NCBI RefSeq assembly: GCF_000325665.1
Contig: NC_019908.1
Span: forward strand, 1,178,001-1,242,000
Reading direction: 5' to 3'
DNA: 64,000 nucleotides
Source: Brachyspira pilosicoli P43/6/78
GTDB taxonomy: Bacteria > Spirochaetota > Brachyspiria > Brachyspirales > Brachyspiraceae
A program made the translations under genes and the position numbers. Position 1 is the first letter of the stretch. Every line of letters begins with the position of its first letter. Of this stretch, positions 55,812 through 64,000 are shown one piece after another. The notes beneath the pieces were generated by a model, which saw only the letters and a program-made list of their open reading frames with translations, had not been told where the DNA came from and did no database searches.

Positions 55812-58001
55812 TTATTCACCTAACATGCTTTTAGCAAAATCTCTCATAGCATTAGCAATAAGTTTATTAACTTCTTCTTTAGAAACACCTTCGCCAGTGC
55901 CTTTATCACCATTATTTTTTTCTATAATAACAGATATACCATCAAAAAGGTTAGTCATTCTTCCTAAGAAAAGTGAACCTTTACCTATAAGCATTATGCG
56001 GTTAATTTTACCAGCCATAATGTCTTCAATAGCATAACCCAAATAAGGCACACCAGAAGGAATATGTCCTTGAGTAGGAGCCCAACCAGACATACCATGC
56101 TTTTCAACAAACTCTGCTAATTGACTTCTCTCAATATCACCCTTCTTAACACCAATAGCAGCTATCATTTTGTAATTAGCCTCAGGTACATCACCAGCAC
56201 CAGCAGGTTTAGTAACATCAGGGTTTTGCATCTCAACAGTATATTTATCTATATCAGTAACTTTTAAGTTTGCTTTTTCTAAAGGATTAACTACCAAAGA
56301 GTTCATAACAGCCTGAGGAGCAGAACCTGTAGCAACAGTGTGTCTTCCAAGTACATCAGTTCTAATAATTGGGTGTACTCCGTCATTTTCACTGATAAGT
56401 ACAGCAAAAGCACCAAGTATATCTTCTATAATAGGAAGATTTTTAGTTACATGGCTTTTACCATTCATACCCAATTTAGCAGTAGCACCGCCTGCAACTA
56501 TTACAACATTTTTATAAGAACCAGCTTTTACTAATGAAGCAGCTGTTACTAAAGCATGTGAAGGAGCAGCACAGAAACCTCTAATATCAAAACCAGTAGC
56601 ATTTGGTATACCAGCAATTTCTGCAACACTCTTAGCAAAGTTACCGCCGCCTCTTTGGTTCATATCACCGCAAGCCTCTTCAGAACATTCTATTACTAAA
56701 TCAATACTGCTAGGATCAACATTTTTCTTTCTAATAAGTTCTTTTAAAGCCATAACACCAGAAGCTTTAACTGCTAAGTTTTCAAAAATAACATGAGCAC
56801 TCAAGTTAATATCAACATCATGAGCTCTTTTTACACAACCAACTAATTTTTCATTGAAGTATAAACCCTCAGCTTTTGGTAAGTTAATAACTATATTAGC
56901 ATTACCAGCTGTTACTGTAGCATTAGCTGATACATCTGAATCTGCTAAAGACTGAGATGAACCGTCTCTACCAGCATATTCATCTGTGATAATACAAGTT
57001 TTAATTCCGAATGCTTCTGCTTTTCTGCAGTTCATTATTAAGTCAGCATCTGGGTTACCAAATCCTTCTTCAGAGATGATTACTGCATCTAATCCGAAAT
57101 ATTTAGCTAATTTTGATGCCCAATCTGATGAACGCATCTTATCTGCTAAGAATACGTTTTCATTTGTTATAATAACGCCCATAAAGTTAATATCTTTACC
57201 ATGTTTTTCATATAAAGCTTTAATTACAGGGTTATTTAAGTGGTGATAAGTAGTGTTTTTATCGCAAGCTGATACACAGTTACCGCTTACAATAGCACCG
57301 TCCATAACTTCTGTTGGATAAATAAATGTTGGAACTATTTTCTTAGCATCAACACCATAAACATAAGTATCATGTAATAAGCCTTGTGTTTGAAGCATGT
57401 ATACATAACCTACTTTTGGTAAATTAGGATACATTGCAGCTTGTTCAAATATAGGTTTAGTTTCATAAGTGAAAGTTTTGTCAGCTTTTACTTCTTTAGC
57501 CAATTGACCTAAATAAGTAGCAACTTTTAAACCTGCACCTCTTACAGCAGCTTCATAATCATGTTTTTCTAAATTGTCTACTGGCTCTATAACTAAACAT
57601 AAATTATTAAGCTTAGAGAATGGTGTATAATCAGCACCAGGACCAGACATGTCAATGATACCTTCTTGGAAACCAACTATTTTACCACAAGTAACAACAG
57701 CAGCACCTTTCAATACATTAGTTTTACCCTCACCTACTGTATCTACTTTAGATATCATTCCAGGGAATACTCCGCCTTTGCCTTCTACTTTTACTCTAGG
57801 CTCTATAACATCTTTTACAGGTGTTATACGAACAGATTCTCCCGGACGAGCTACATCAATTTTTACACTTTTCAACTTGTCGTCTTCAAGTACCATCTTT
57901 GTAATCTCATCAACGTTTACATAGAGTACTCCATTCTCGACTTTTGAAATTTTGTCAAGTTTTATATCTTTAATATAAATCTCGCCTAACTCTAACTTCA
58001 T
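55812..58001 (-). CDS. GrdE-GrdC fusion: glycine reductase component B N-terminal part joined to component C large subunit
   Basis: One 729-residue frame contains two grd proteins. Residues 1-~375 match GrdE (component B substrate protein): ARPGESVRITPVKDVIEPRV, FQEGIIDMSGPGADYTPFSK, and the self-cleavage site SGNCVSACDKNTTYHH, where Cys242 would become the pyruvoyl group. Residues ~376-729 match the C-terminal two thirds of GrdC, a thiolase-like protein: SEEACGDMNQRGGGNFAKS, VVIVAGGATAKLGMNGK and GWAPTQGHIPSGVPYLG. Missing are ~50 residues of GrdE, all of grdA and grdB, and ~160 residues of GrdC, exactly what lies between the two points in the usual grdE-A-B-C-D order. Either a precise deletion or an assembly collapse made it. 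Confidence 0.9.
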   Translation of the reverse strand: MKLELGEIYIKDIKLDKISKVENGVLYVNVDEITKMVLEDDKLKSVKIDVARPGESVRITPVKDVIEPRVKVEGKGGVFPGMISKVDTVGEGKTNVLKGAAVVTCGKIVGFQEGIIDMSGPGADYTPFSKLNNLCLVIEPVDNLEKHDYEAAVRGAGLKVATYLGQLAKEVKADKTFTYETKPIFEQAAMYPNLPKVGYVYMLQTQGLLHDTYVYGVDAKKIVPTFIYPTEVMDGAIVSGNCVSACDKNTTYHHLNNPVIKALYEKHGKDINFMGVIITNENVFLADKMRSSDWASKLAKYFGLDAVIISEEGFGNPDADLIMNCRKAEAFGIKTCIITDEYAGRDGSSQSLADSDVSANATVTAGNANIVINLPKAEGLYFNEKLVGCVKRAHDVDINLSAHVIFENLAVKASGVMALKELIRKKNVDPSSIDLVIECSEEACGDMNQRGGGNFAKSVAEIAGIPNATGFDIRGFCAAPSHALVTAASLVKAGSYKNVVIVAGGATAKLGMNGKSHVTKNLPIIEDILGAFAVLISENDGVHPIIRTDVLGRHTVATGSAPQAVMNSLVVNPLEKANLKVTDIDKYTVEMQNPDVTKPAGAGDVPEANYKMIAAIGVKKGDIERSQLAEFVEKHGMSGWAPTQGHIPSGVPYLGYAIEDIMAGKINRIMLIGKGSLFLGRMTNLFDGISVIIEKNNGDKGTGEGVSKEEVNKLIANAMRDFAKSMLGE

Positions 58002-58027
58002 ATAGTCTCCTTTATATTTTTTTATTT

Positions 58028-58189
58028 TTATTTATAAATATAAGTTATAAGCAATAAAAAAAGAGCAGAAGCATATAAAAATATGCTGCCACTCTTAAAT
58101 TTAAATAAAAACAATTTAATCCCTGATAAATTTATCCCTAGAAAAGCAAACAATGCAATAATACCGCTATAAATAGAATATTCATTCAT
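58028..58189 (-). CDS. Possible 53-residue membrane miniprotein
   Basis: A short frame from ATG at 58189 to TAA at 58028 encodes two hydrophobic stretches (YSGIIALFAFLGINL and SIFLYASALFLLLITYIY) joined by a short Lys-containing loop. It sits between trxB and the grd fusion, where trxA is often found, but it is not thioredoxin. There is no clear ribosome-binding site, and the frame overlaps a terminator-like hairpin, so it may not be a gene. Confidence 0.25.
   Translation of the reverse strand: MNEYSIYSGIIALFAFLGINLSGIKLFLFKFKSGSIFLYASALFLLLITYIYK
58053..58096 (-). terminator. Hairpin with T run between trxB and the grd fusion
   Basis: AAGAG and GCATAT (58061-58076) pair with ATATGC and CTCTT (58081-58096), with an internal bulge and loop AAAA. 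On the minus strand it runs into seven T. It would end the grdX-trxB transcript before the fusion gene. Confidence 0.6.
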
Positions 58190-58272
58190 TGCAACGCAAG
58201 AGATATTTTTTACTCAGCCTTTAAATTTTATCATATACAAATTGTTTCCTTTAATTAAATAATCTTAAATAA

Positions 58273-59229
58273 TCAAGAATAATGTTCTTCTATATATTTG
58301 TTAGCAGAAATACCAGCTATAGCACCATCAGCTGTAGCAGTAATAACCTGTTTAAGCATTTTTGGTCTTAAATCTCCGCAAGCAAATACACCCTCAACAT
58401 TTGTTTTCATCTCTTCATCTGTAATAATGAAACCGTCTTTCATTTCTACTTTACCTTCAAACAATTTTGTGAGAGGAACATAACCAACAAATATAAATAC
58501 ACCAAATGTGCCGTCTTCTTCATCTGCTTTATATTCATAAGTCTCACCTGTTTCATTATTTAAGAATATTGCAGACTCAACTATTCCATCACCTTTAAGC
58601 TCTAAAAGCTCAGTTCTAAATTTTATTTCAATTTTAGGATTAGCTTTAGCTTTTTCTTCTATAGAGTTAGCACAACGAACATAATCTTTTCTTACTATCA
58701 AAGTTACCTTTCTAGCAAATTTAGATAAGTACATAGCTTCTTCTACAGCAGTATCTCCTCCGCCTATACAGAAAACTTCCATACCTTCAAAGAAGTTAGC
58801 ATCGCAAGTAGCACAATAAGAAACACCCTTACCAGTGTATTCTAATTCACCCTTACAACCTAATTTTCTAGGCTGAGCACCTGTAGCAATTATTACAGTC
58901 TTTGATGTATAAACTTCTCCGTCAGCAGTTTTAACTTCTTTAACCTTGCCGTCTAATTTCACATCAACTACTTCTTTATGCTCTATTTCAGCACCAAAAG
59001 CTTTAGCCTGTTCTATCATTTTACCAATAAGATTTTTAGGATGTCTTGCCTCTTCATCTGGCTCATAAAAACCAGGATAATTAGCAATCTCATCAGTAAT
59101 ACTAATCTGTCCGCCAAAACTAGCCTTCTCAAAAAGAATAGTCTTTAATCTAGCTCTAGCAGAATAAACTCCAGCAGCCAAACCAGATGGTCCGCCGCCT
59201 ATTATAATACAATCATATAAATTACTCAT
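58273..59229 (-). CDS. trxB: Thioredoxin reductase
   Basis: TrxB passes electrons from NADPH through FAD to thioredoxin, which in turn feeds glycine reductase. The 318-residue protein has the FAD motif GGGPSGLAAG near residue 11, the redox pair CATC (residues ~138-141) in SYCATCDANFFEG, the NADPH motif GGGDTAVEEA and the C-terminal FACGDLRPKM. It is complete. It lies 22 bases after grdX, in the order seen at clostridial grd loci (grdX-trxB-trxA), but no trxA follows. Confidence 0.95.
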   Translation of the reverse strand: MSNLYDCIIIGGGPSGLAAGVYSARARLKTILFEKASFGGQISITDEIANYPGFYEPDEEARHPKNLIGKMIEQAKAFGAEIEHKEVVDVKLDGKVKEVKTADGEVYTSKTVIIATGAQPRKLGCKGELEYTGKGVSYCATCDANFFEGMEVFCIGGGDTAVEEAMYLSKFARKVTLIVRKDYVRCANSIEEKAKANPKIEIKFRTELLELKGDGIVESAIFLNNETGETYEYKADEEDGTFGVFIFVGYVPLTKLFEGKVEMKDGFIITDEEMKTNVEGVFACGDLRPKMLKQVITATADGAIAGISANKYIEEHYS

Positions 59230-59251
59230 ACAAAATCTCCATTATTTGATA

Positions 59252-59629
59252 CTACAAAATATTTTCTATTGCTCCAATAACTAATTTATAATCTATTAAT
59301 CTAAAATCTTCATCAATTTCTTTTGTTAATTTTCTTCTTGGTTTATCCAAAAAGTTTTTTGTAAGCTCAATGGCATTCTCTATTAATTCTAGAGAATATA
59401 AATCCAATTCTGAACCTTTAGACAAAGCAACGCTTTTGTATGGAGTTTCATAAGGTTTTATACTACTAACTATAGGATGAGTTAATAATTGATAACCTGA
59501 ATGTACGAAATCTCTAACTTTACAAAGAACTTCCATAAAATCTGAGTCTGACATATAAATTATTTCTGCATTCTTACTTCTTACTTGTTCAAAAATCTTT
59601 GGATTATTGGTTACAACAATACAATTCAT
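59252..59629 (-). CDS. grdX: GrdX protein
   Basis: GrdX is a small protein of unknown function found at the head of glycine, sarcosine and betaine reductase operons. The 125-residue sequence matches the family pattern: CIVVTNNPKIFEQV at the start, VRDFVHSGYQLLTHPI in the middle and SLELIENAIELTKNFL near the end. Its presence upstream of trxB and the grd genes identifies the locus as a true glycine-reductase cluster. It is the first gene of the run. Confidence 0.85.
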   Translation of the reverse strand: MNCIVVTNNPKIFEQVRSKNAEIIYMSDSDFMEVLCKVRDFVHSGYQLLTHPIVSSIKPYETPYKSVALSKGSELDLYSLELIENAIELTKNFLDKPRRKLTKEIDEDFRLIDYKLVIGAIENIL

Positions 59630-59799
59630 ACTCTATATAATATATATTATTTTCTTCATTTGTCAATATATTATTACATCATCATTCTATTTTTTTAAAC
59701 AAAAAAGGCTTAAAAAACAAAATTACTATTTATAATATTACATCTTACAGTTATTTAAAACATAAATATGTATTTATTGTGAAATAAAAGAACTATAAT

Positions 59800-59849
59800 A
59801 AAAATACCCTCTGCTTTATAGTGAAAACTAAAAAACAGAGGGTATTTTA
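59800..59849. terminator. Terminator of the APC permease gene
   Basis: AAAATACCCTCTG (59801-59813) pairs perfectly with CAGAGGGTATTTT (59836-59848). It works in either direction and ends the puuD-like/permease operon. Confidence 0.85.
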
Positions 59850-59861
59850 TAAACAAAAAGA

Positions 59862-61145
59862 TTATCTTTTATTTGATAATTTCATTATAAAATAAATAAC
59901 AGCTCCTACTACAAGACCGCCCAAACCAAATATAATTTTCTTTAAATCTGATTGTGATAATAACCACAAACTAACAACTATAGCAATTATAGGAATAACA
60001 GGTCCAAGAGGAAGAGTAAAACCTCTCTCCATATCTGGAGCTTTTTTTCTCATTACTGGCACTGCCAAACAAGTAGGAATATACTGAGCAAAACGTGATA
60101 CTACACTAATAGCTGCTAATGTAGTGAAACTTCCTGTAAGTGTTACTAATGCTGTTAATACAACAGATATTATTACTGCTACATAAGGAACATCTTTAGA
60201 GTTTCTTTTTGAAATAAAGCTTGGAAGCTGATTTTCATCAGACATAGCAACACCCGCACGAGGAGTTAAAAATGAAGAAGCTACGTTAATACCGCCTATA
60301 GAAATCAAAGTACCAGCTGTTACCATAGCTCCAGCCCATTTACCCAAGAACTTTTCTGCTGCAGTGGCAACTGGTGTGCTTGTTGTTGCTAGAGAAGCTC
60401 CTAATATACCTATACTGTTTACCTGAATAAGTATATATATTATAGCTACTAATACCAAAACTACACATATAGCCAAAGGAACATTCTTTTTAGCATTATC
60501 CATGTCTCCTGCTGCAACACCTATAGATTCAAAACCTGTAAAAGCATAAAATATAAGTAAAGCAGCACTTCCAAATGTACCTTTTAATACAACTTCACCA
60601 TTTTCAGCTACAGGATTTACAAAGTTTTCACCCTTTATAAAGAAAATACCAACTGTAACAAACAATATTAAAGGTATTAATTTACCTGTTGTTACTATAT
60701 TGTTCATTATTTTAGATATTTTAACTCCCATGATGTTCATTATACCAAGTAAAACAAGTATGCTTATAGCAATAACTTTTTGAACTAAAGGATTTTGAGC
60801 TGGTGCCCAAACTGCTCCCAATGCTGTAGGAAATCCCATAGCCATAGCAGCCCAAGCAATTATACTTATAGCCCATTTCATTATACCAACTTCAAAGCCA
60901 ACAAACTCGCCAAAAGCATCTTTTGCATAAAGATAAGGTCCGCCATTGTTTTTATACATTCCGCCCATTTCAGCAAAACATAATGCTATAGAAATAACTA
61001 AAAAAGCATCAAAGATAATTACCCCTATACTCATAACCCCAACTTCAGCATAAGCCTGATTGGGAAGCAAAAAAATACCAGTTCCAACTATAGCATTAAT
61101 ACCAAGTAATACTATACTAAAGAGCCCTAACTTATTACCCGACAT
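59862..61145 (-). CDS. APC-superfamily amino acid permease
   Basis: The 427-residue protein has twelve predicted helices. The APC hallmark GINAIVGTGIFLLP (helix 1 substrate/Na site) is at about residues 15-28, and IFYAFTGFESIGVAAGDMDN marks helix 6. The subgroup resembles amino-acid transporters with few close functional assignments. AAGGAG precedes the ATG. It lies 50 bases after the C26 peptidase gene and is probably cotranscribed, suggesting import of a gamma-glutamyl compound, polyamine or amino acid that the peptidase pathway also handles. Confidence 0.88.
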   Translation of the reverse strand: MSGNKLGLFSIVLLGINAIVGTGIFLLPNQAYAEVGVMSIGVIIFDAFLVISIALCFAEMGGMYKNNGGPYLYAKDAFGEFVGFEVGIMKWAISIIAWAAMAMGFPTALGAVWAPAQNPLVQKVIAISILVLLGIMNIMGVKISKIMNNIVTTGKLIPLILFVTVGIFFIKGENFVNPVAENGEVVLKGTFGSAALLIFYAFTGFESIGVAAGDMDNAKKNVPLAICVVLVLVAIIYILIQVNSIGILGASLATTSTPVATAAEKFLGKWAGAMVTAGTLISIGGINVASSFLTPRAGVAMSDENQLPSFISKRNSKDVPYVAVIISVVLTALVTLTGSFTTLAAISVVSRFAQYIPTCLAVPVMRKKAPDMERGFTLPLGPVIPIIAIVVSLWLLSQSDLKKIIFGLGGLVVGAVIYFIMKLSNKR

Positions 61146-61195
61146 AAAAAACTCCTTAAAAATATTTTTTAAAAAACAATATAAGAGGTAAACAA

Positions 61196-61924
61196 TTATC
61201 TCTTACAAACAGATATCAATTTTTTGAAAATATTTAAAGCGAAATCATAATGAGAATGCATCATTTCTGGGTGAAATTGTACCCCAAATACAAAATTGCC
61301 GTTTTCAGTATACTCTACACTTTCAACTATACCATCTGTAGAATGACTTGTAGCAATTAAGCCTTTACCCAAATCTTTAATAGCTAAATGGTGAAAAGAA
61401 TTAACTCTTAAACTATCCCCTACTATCTCTCTAATAATACTGCCTTCTTTAGTTGTAATATTATGTGTAGGTTCATAAGGCTTAGCAGATTGAGAATGTT
61501 TTATATAACAATCTTTTATAAAAGATAAATCCTGATATAAACTTCCGCCAAAAGCAACATTAATAATTTGACAGCCTCGGCATATACCAAGTATAGGTTT
61601 TTTCATTTCTAAAGCATATTTTATTATTTTTAATTCATGATTATCTCTTCTTGGAAATATTCTTCCAAGTTTAGAGTTAACTTCCTCTCCCCAATATATA
61701 GGGTCAATATCATATCCTCCAGAAAGAACAATTCCATCAACATTAGAAATTTGTGCTTTTATATCATCATCATCATCTATCATCGGAATAATAAATGGTA
61801 TGCCGCCAGCTCTTGTAACAGAAAGTACATAATCATCGTTTACATAAGCTCTCTCATAACCCGAAAAAACTCCGTCATTTTCAATAGCCAATATACTGCC
61901 GCTTATACCTATAATAGGTTTCAT
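61196..61924 (-). CDS. Class I glutamine amidotransferase-like gamma-glutamyl hydrolase (peptidase C26)
   Basis: The 242-residue protein of the PuuD-like C26 family hydrolyses gamma-glutamyl bonds. The nucleophile elbow is PILGICRGCQIINVAFGG with the catalytic Cys of GICRG. The catalytic His and Glu are in VQFHPEMM, and LSGGYDIDPIYWGEE is the family N-terminal marker. The start follows CGGAG. It heads an operon with the APC permease. The exact substrate (gamma-glutamyl-GABA or a gamma-glutamyl peptide) cannot be told. The M20 amidohydrolase gene is divergent. Confidence 0.88.
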   Translation of the reverse strand: MKPIIGISGSILAIENDGVFSGYERAYVNDDYVLSVTRAGGIPFIIPMIDDDDDIKAQISNVDGIVLSGGYDIDPIYWGEEVNSKLGRIFPRRDNHELKIIKYALEMKKPILGICRGCQIINVAFGGSLYQDLSFIKDCYIKHSQSAKPYEPTHNITTKEGSIIREIVGDSLRVNSFHHLAIKDLGKGLIATSHSTDGIVESVEYTENGNFVFGVQFHPEMMHSHYDFALNIFKKLISVCKR

Positions 61925-62066
61925 AAAATACTCCGTTTTAATAATTTTATAGTTTTAATTTCAAGTATAGTAAAAAATAAATCATTTGTCCAAAAAAACT
62001 TATATAATTTATAATACAAAGATAGTATTTCTACTCAAAATAATATTCAAATGGTATTTTAATTTT

Positions 62067-63296
62067 ATGAAACAAGAAGGCCTCAATATTTTAGATAACA
62101 TAAAAACAAAAATAAAAGAAATAGAAAATGAACTTATAAACATAAGAAGACATATACATTCATATCCAGAATTAAGCAATCAAGAATTTAACACTATGGA
62201 GTTTATATCAAATTATTTAAACTTGCATGAAATAAAACATAAAACAAAAATAGCAAATACTGGAATTATAGCAGATATTTTGGGAGAAGATAAAAGTTTT
62301 ACTATTGCATTTAGGGCAGATATGGACGCTTTGCCTATAGAGGATTTAAAACATTGCAGCTATGCATCAAAAAATAAAGGAGTCTGTCATGCTTGCGGAC
62401 ATGATGTACATACTGCAATAAATATGGGTATAGCAAGAATATTTTCAAACAAAGATAAAAACTTCATTCCTCCATGCAATATAAGACTAATATTTCAGCC
62501 TGCAGAAGAAACAACGGGCGGAGCTTCTAATATGATAAAAGAAAATGCCTTGCATAATGTTAATATCACTTATGCTCTTCATGTAGATGTAAATTCTAAC
62601 GTAGGAAATATCAAAATAACTGACAGTATAGTTAATGCAAGCTGTTTAGATTTCAAAATAAAAATATACGGCAAAAAATCTCATGGAGCTAATCCTGCTG
62701 ACGGAGTAGATGCTATAGTAGTATCAGCAAATATTATAAACGCCATACAAACTATCATAAGCAGAAGCACATATGTTGGAGAAAATGCAGTTATTACAAT
62801 AGGCACTATTAATGGAGGAAAAGCTACAAATGTAATATGTGATTATGTGGAAATGACTGGAACTATTAGGGCATTAAGAGACACCACCATTAACAGCATA
62901 ATAAATAAAATGAAAAAAATAATTAAAAACATAGCTATATCAATGGAAGCAGACGGAGAGTTTATAGAAACCACTTATTTTCCTGGATTAATTAACTGGA
63001 AAGAAGCTGCAAATATTATAAGAGAAAATGCTATAGATTTATTAGGAGAGAAAAACGTATTAAATATAAAACCGTCTTTAGGAGCTGAAGATTTTTCTTA
63101 TTTTATATTAAATAAGCCAGGAGCATTTTTTAATCTTGGTGCTAGAAACAATAAAAAATCAATAACACCTAATGCACATAGCGGTTTGTTTGATGTAGAT
63201 GAATCTTGCATTGCAATAGGGCTTACATTGCAAATAATGAATATATATAAAACCTACCTTCAAAGAGAAAATTTCCCAATGGGAATGCATAGATAA
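62067..63296 (+). CDS. M20-family amidohydrolase/peptidase
   Basis: The ~409-residue protein is like N-acyl-amino-acid amidohydrolases (AmaA/HipO/IAA-hydrolase group). It shows RRHIHSYPELSNQEF, AFRADMDALPIED (metal-site Asp), CHACGHDVHTA, FQPAEETTGGASNM with the catalytic Glu pair, and the late metal His in LGAEDFSYF/NAHSG. A dimerisation domain sits in the middle (residues ~185-295). The ATG at 62067 is preferred, since the upstream frame to 61986 adds a non-conserved segment. It lies 94 bases before an oligopeptide-binding lipoprotein gene. Confidence 0.9.
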   Translation: MKQEGLNILDNIKTKIKEIENELINIRRHIHSYPELSNQEFNTMEFISNYLNLHEIKHKTKIANTGIIADILGEDKSFTIAFRADMDALPIEDLKHCSYASKNKGVCHACGHDVHTAINMGIARIFSNKDKNFIPPCNIRLIFQPAEETTGGASNMIKENALHNVNITYALHVDVNSNVGNIKITDSIVNASCLDFKIKIYGKKSHGANPADGVDAIVVSANIINAIQTIISRSTYVGENAVITIGTINGGKATNVICDYVEMTGTIRALRDTTINSIINKMKKIIKNIAISMEADGEFIETTYFPGLINWKEAANIIRENAIDLLGEKNVLNIKPSLGAEDFSYFILNKPGAFFNLGARNNKKSITPNAHSGLFDVDESCIAIGLTLQIMNIYKTYLQRENFPMGMHR

Positions 63297-63328
63297 TATA
63301 ATATTTTATAAATAATAAAAAAAACTTA

Positions 63329-63359
63329 TTGACAAGATTATATTATAAAATATAATCTT
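63329..63359 (+). promoter_or_regulatory. Perfect promoter with an overlapping palindrome before the second oppA
   Basis: TTGACA (63329-63334), a 16-base spacer and TATAAT (63351-63356). The arms AAGATTATATT (63334-63344) and AATATAATCTT (63349-63359) form an 11-bp inverted repeat covering spacer and -10 box, a likely repressor site. Confidence 0.75.
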
Positions 63360-63389
63360 TCTAAAAAATCTATACTAAGGGTGGGTAAT

Positions 63390-64000
63390 ATGAAAAAATA
63401 TATTATTATTCTTACCGCTTTATTCTTATCTATTTTATCTTGTACAAATAAAAAGACTATCGACGAAAACACTATTTATGTAAATCTTGGAGCAGAACCA
63501 AAAACTATAGACCCTGCTCTAAATATTACATTACAAGGCTCTACTTATGTAACGCATTTATTTGAATGCTTAACTACAAAATATAAAGATATAGCCATTC
63601 AGCCAGGTGCTGCAGAAAGTTGGGATATATCTGAAGACGGTCTTACATATATATTTCATTTAAGAACCAACGGTAAATGGTCTGACGGAAAACCTCTAAC
63701 AGCAAAAGATTTTGAATATTCTTGGAAGAGAGTTGTTGATCCAAATACAGCAAGCGAGCCTAGTTATTTATTTGAGCCTATACTTAACTTTTCTAATGTA
63801 AATGCTGGATATATGCCTGTTGATGAGTTTGGTATAAAAGCTTTAGATGATTATACATTAGAAGTAAAACTAGAATATCCTACTGCTTATTTTTTGGAGC
63901 TTGTAAATCTTCCTGTATTTTCACCTGTAAGAAAAGATATGGTTGAAAAAAATCCTGATAATTGGACTAGAGACCCTAAAACTTGTATTGGTAATGGTGC
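63390..64000 (+). CDS. oppA: Oligopeptide ABC transporter substrate-binding lipoprotein (OppA-like), cut by the window end
   Basis: The first ~203 codons are visible. The lipoprotein signal ends ILSC (Cys18). The family 5 binding-protein pattern follows: IYVNLGAEPKTIDPALN, AAESWDISEDGLTYIFHLR, WSDGKPLTAKDFEYSWKRV. It is related to but distinct from the broken oppA at 155-1768. AAGGGTGGG precedes the ATG at 63390. Its own strong promoter carries an overlapping palindrome, suggesting tight regulation. The frame is open to base 64000. Confidence 0.92.
   Translation, partial: MKKYIIILTALFLSILSCTNKKTIDENTIYVNLGAEPKTIDPALNITLQGSTYVTHLFECLTTKYKDIAIQPGAAESWDISEDGLTYIFHLRTNGKWSDGKPLTAKDFEYSWKRVVDPNTASEPSYLFEPILNFSNVNAGYMPVDEFGIKALDDYTLEVKLEYPTAYFLELVNLPVFSPVRKDMVEKNPDNWTRDPKTCIGNG

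Noticed and set aside
57649-57947. Two overlapping plus-strand frames of about 90 codons opposite the grdE part.
   Set aside because: They are shadow frames of a strongly conserved coding region on the other strand.
55812-58001. Possible in-frame UGA selenocysteine codons in the grd locus.
   Set aside because: The selenoprotein genes grdA and grdB are not present here, and the fusion frame needs no recoded stop.

Overview
The window looks like chromosome from an intestinal anaerobic spirochaete, most likely Brachyspira. By eye the DNA is strongly AT-rich, genes are dense on both strands, and there are two methyl-accepting chemotaxis proteins, CheW, a PilZ protein, TPR proteins, BspA-type repeats, an Rnf module and a glycine-reductase locus. 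This assignment is an inference from composition and gene content, not from a database search. No rRNA, tRNA, CRISPR array, insertion sequence or prophage was recognised.

Layout. 0-5 kb: a broken oligopeptide-binding lipoprotein gene, a CapA-type protein and a LysM/M23 cell-wall peptidase. 5-9.5 kb: a DUF58 protein, rnfE-rnfA-rnfB without rnfC/D/G, and proB. 9.6-16.6 kb: a BspA-repeat/DUF4132 protein, gatC, a signal peptidase, secG, a GNAT enzyme, recA and a DUF3089 lipoprotein. 16.6-28 kb: a frameshifted MATE exporter, a chemoreceptor, a lipoprotein, copper ATPase copA, a DUF4405 membrane protein, cheW, 5-FTHF cyclo-ligase, a PilZ protein, a YbgC-like thioesterase and a frameshifted atpC-like gene. 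28-41 kb: a giant acidic-repeat/TPR membrane protein, an aldo/keto reductase, a GntR-controlled transporter plus TIM-barrel operon, a second chemoreceptor, a frameshifted Na/Pi transporter and tag. 41-45 kb: a tightly coupled operon of spirochaetal proteins, including a DciA-like, a sigma-like and a possible anti-sigma protein. 45-64 kb: an amino-acid and peptide metabolism zone with cysteine desulfidase, a dicarboxylate/amino-acid symporter, CLC, ychF, a Rieske protein, two Na+/alanine-type symporters, the grd locus, an APC permease, a C26 peptidase, an M20 amidohydrolase and a second peptide-binding lipoprotein.

How the genes work together. The right third is consistent with fermentation of peptides and amino acids. 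Binding lipoproteins, AGCS, APC and DAACS carriers import substrates; M20, C26 and cysteine desulfidase enzymes process them; GrdX, thioredoxin reductase and glycine-reductase parts reduce glycine; Rnf could couple ferredoxin oxidation to an ion gradient.

Most notable. (1) The grd locus contains one continuous reading frame joining the first ~375 residues of GrdE to the last ~350 residues of GrdC, with grdA, grdB and trxA absent from their usual places. (2) Five genes (oppA, MATE, atpC-like, Na/Pi, DAACS) carry one- or two-base indels that break otherwise normal proteins. These indels may be real decay or sequencing/assembly error. (3) Three copies of a ~87-bp intergenic element share CGCACG inverted ends, and there is a second, hairpin-bearing intergenic family. 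(4) Key residues are changed in the signal peptidase (Ser to Thr) and the CLC protein (gating Glu to Ala).
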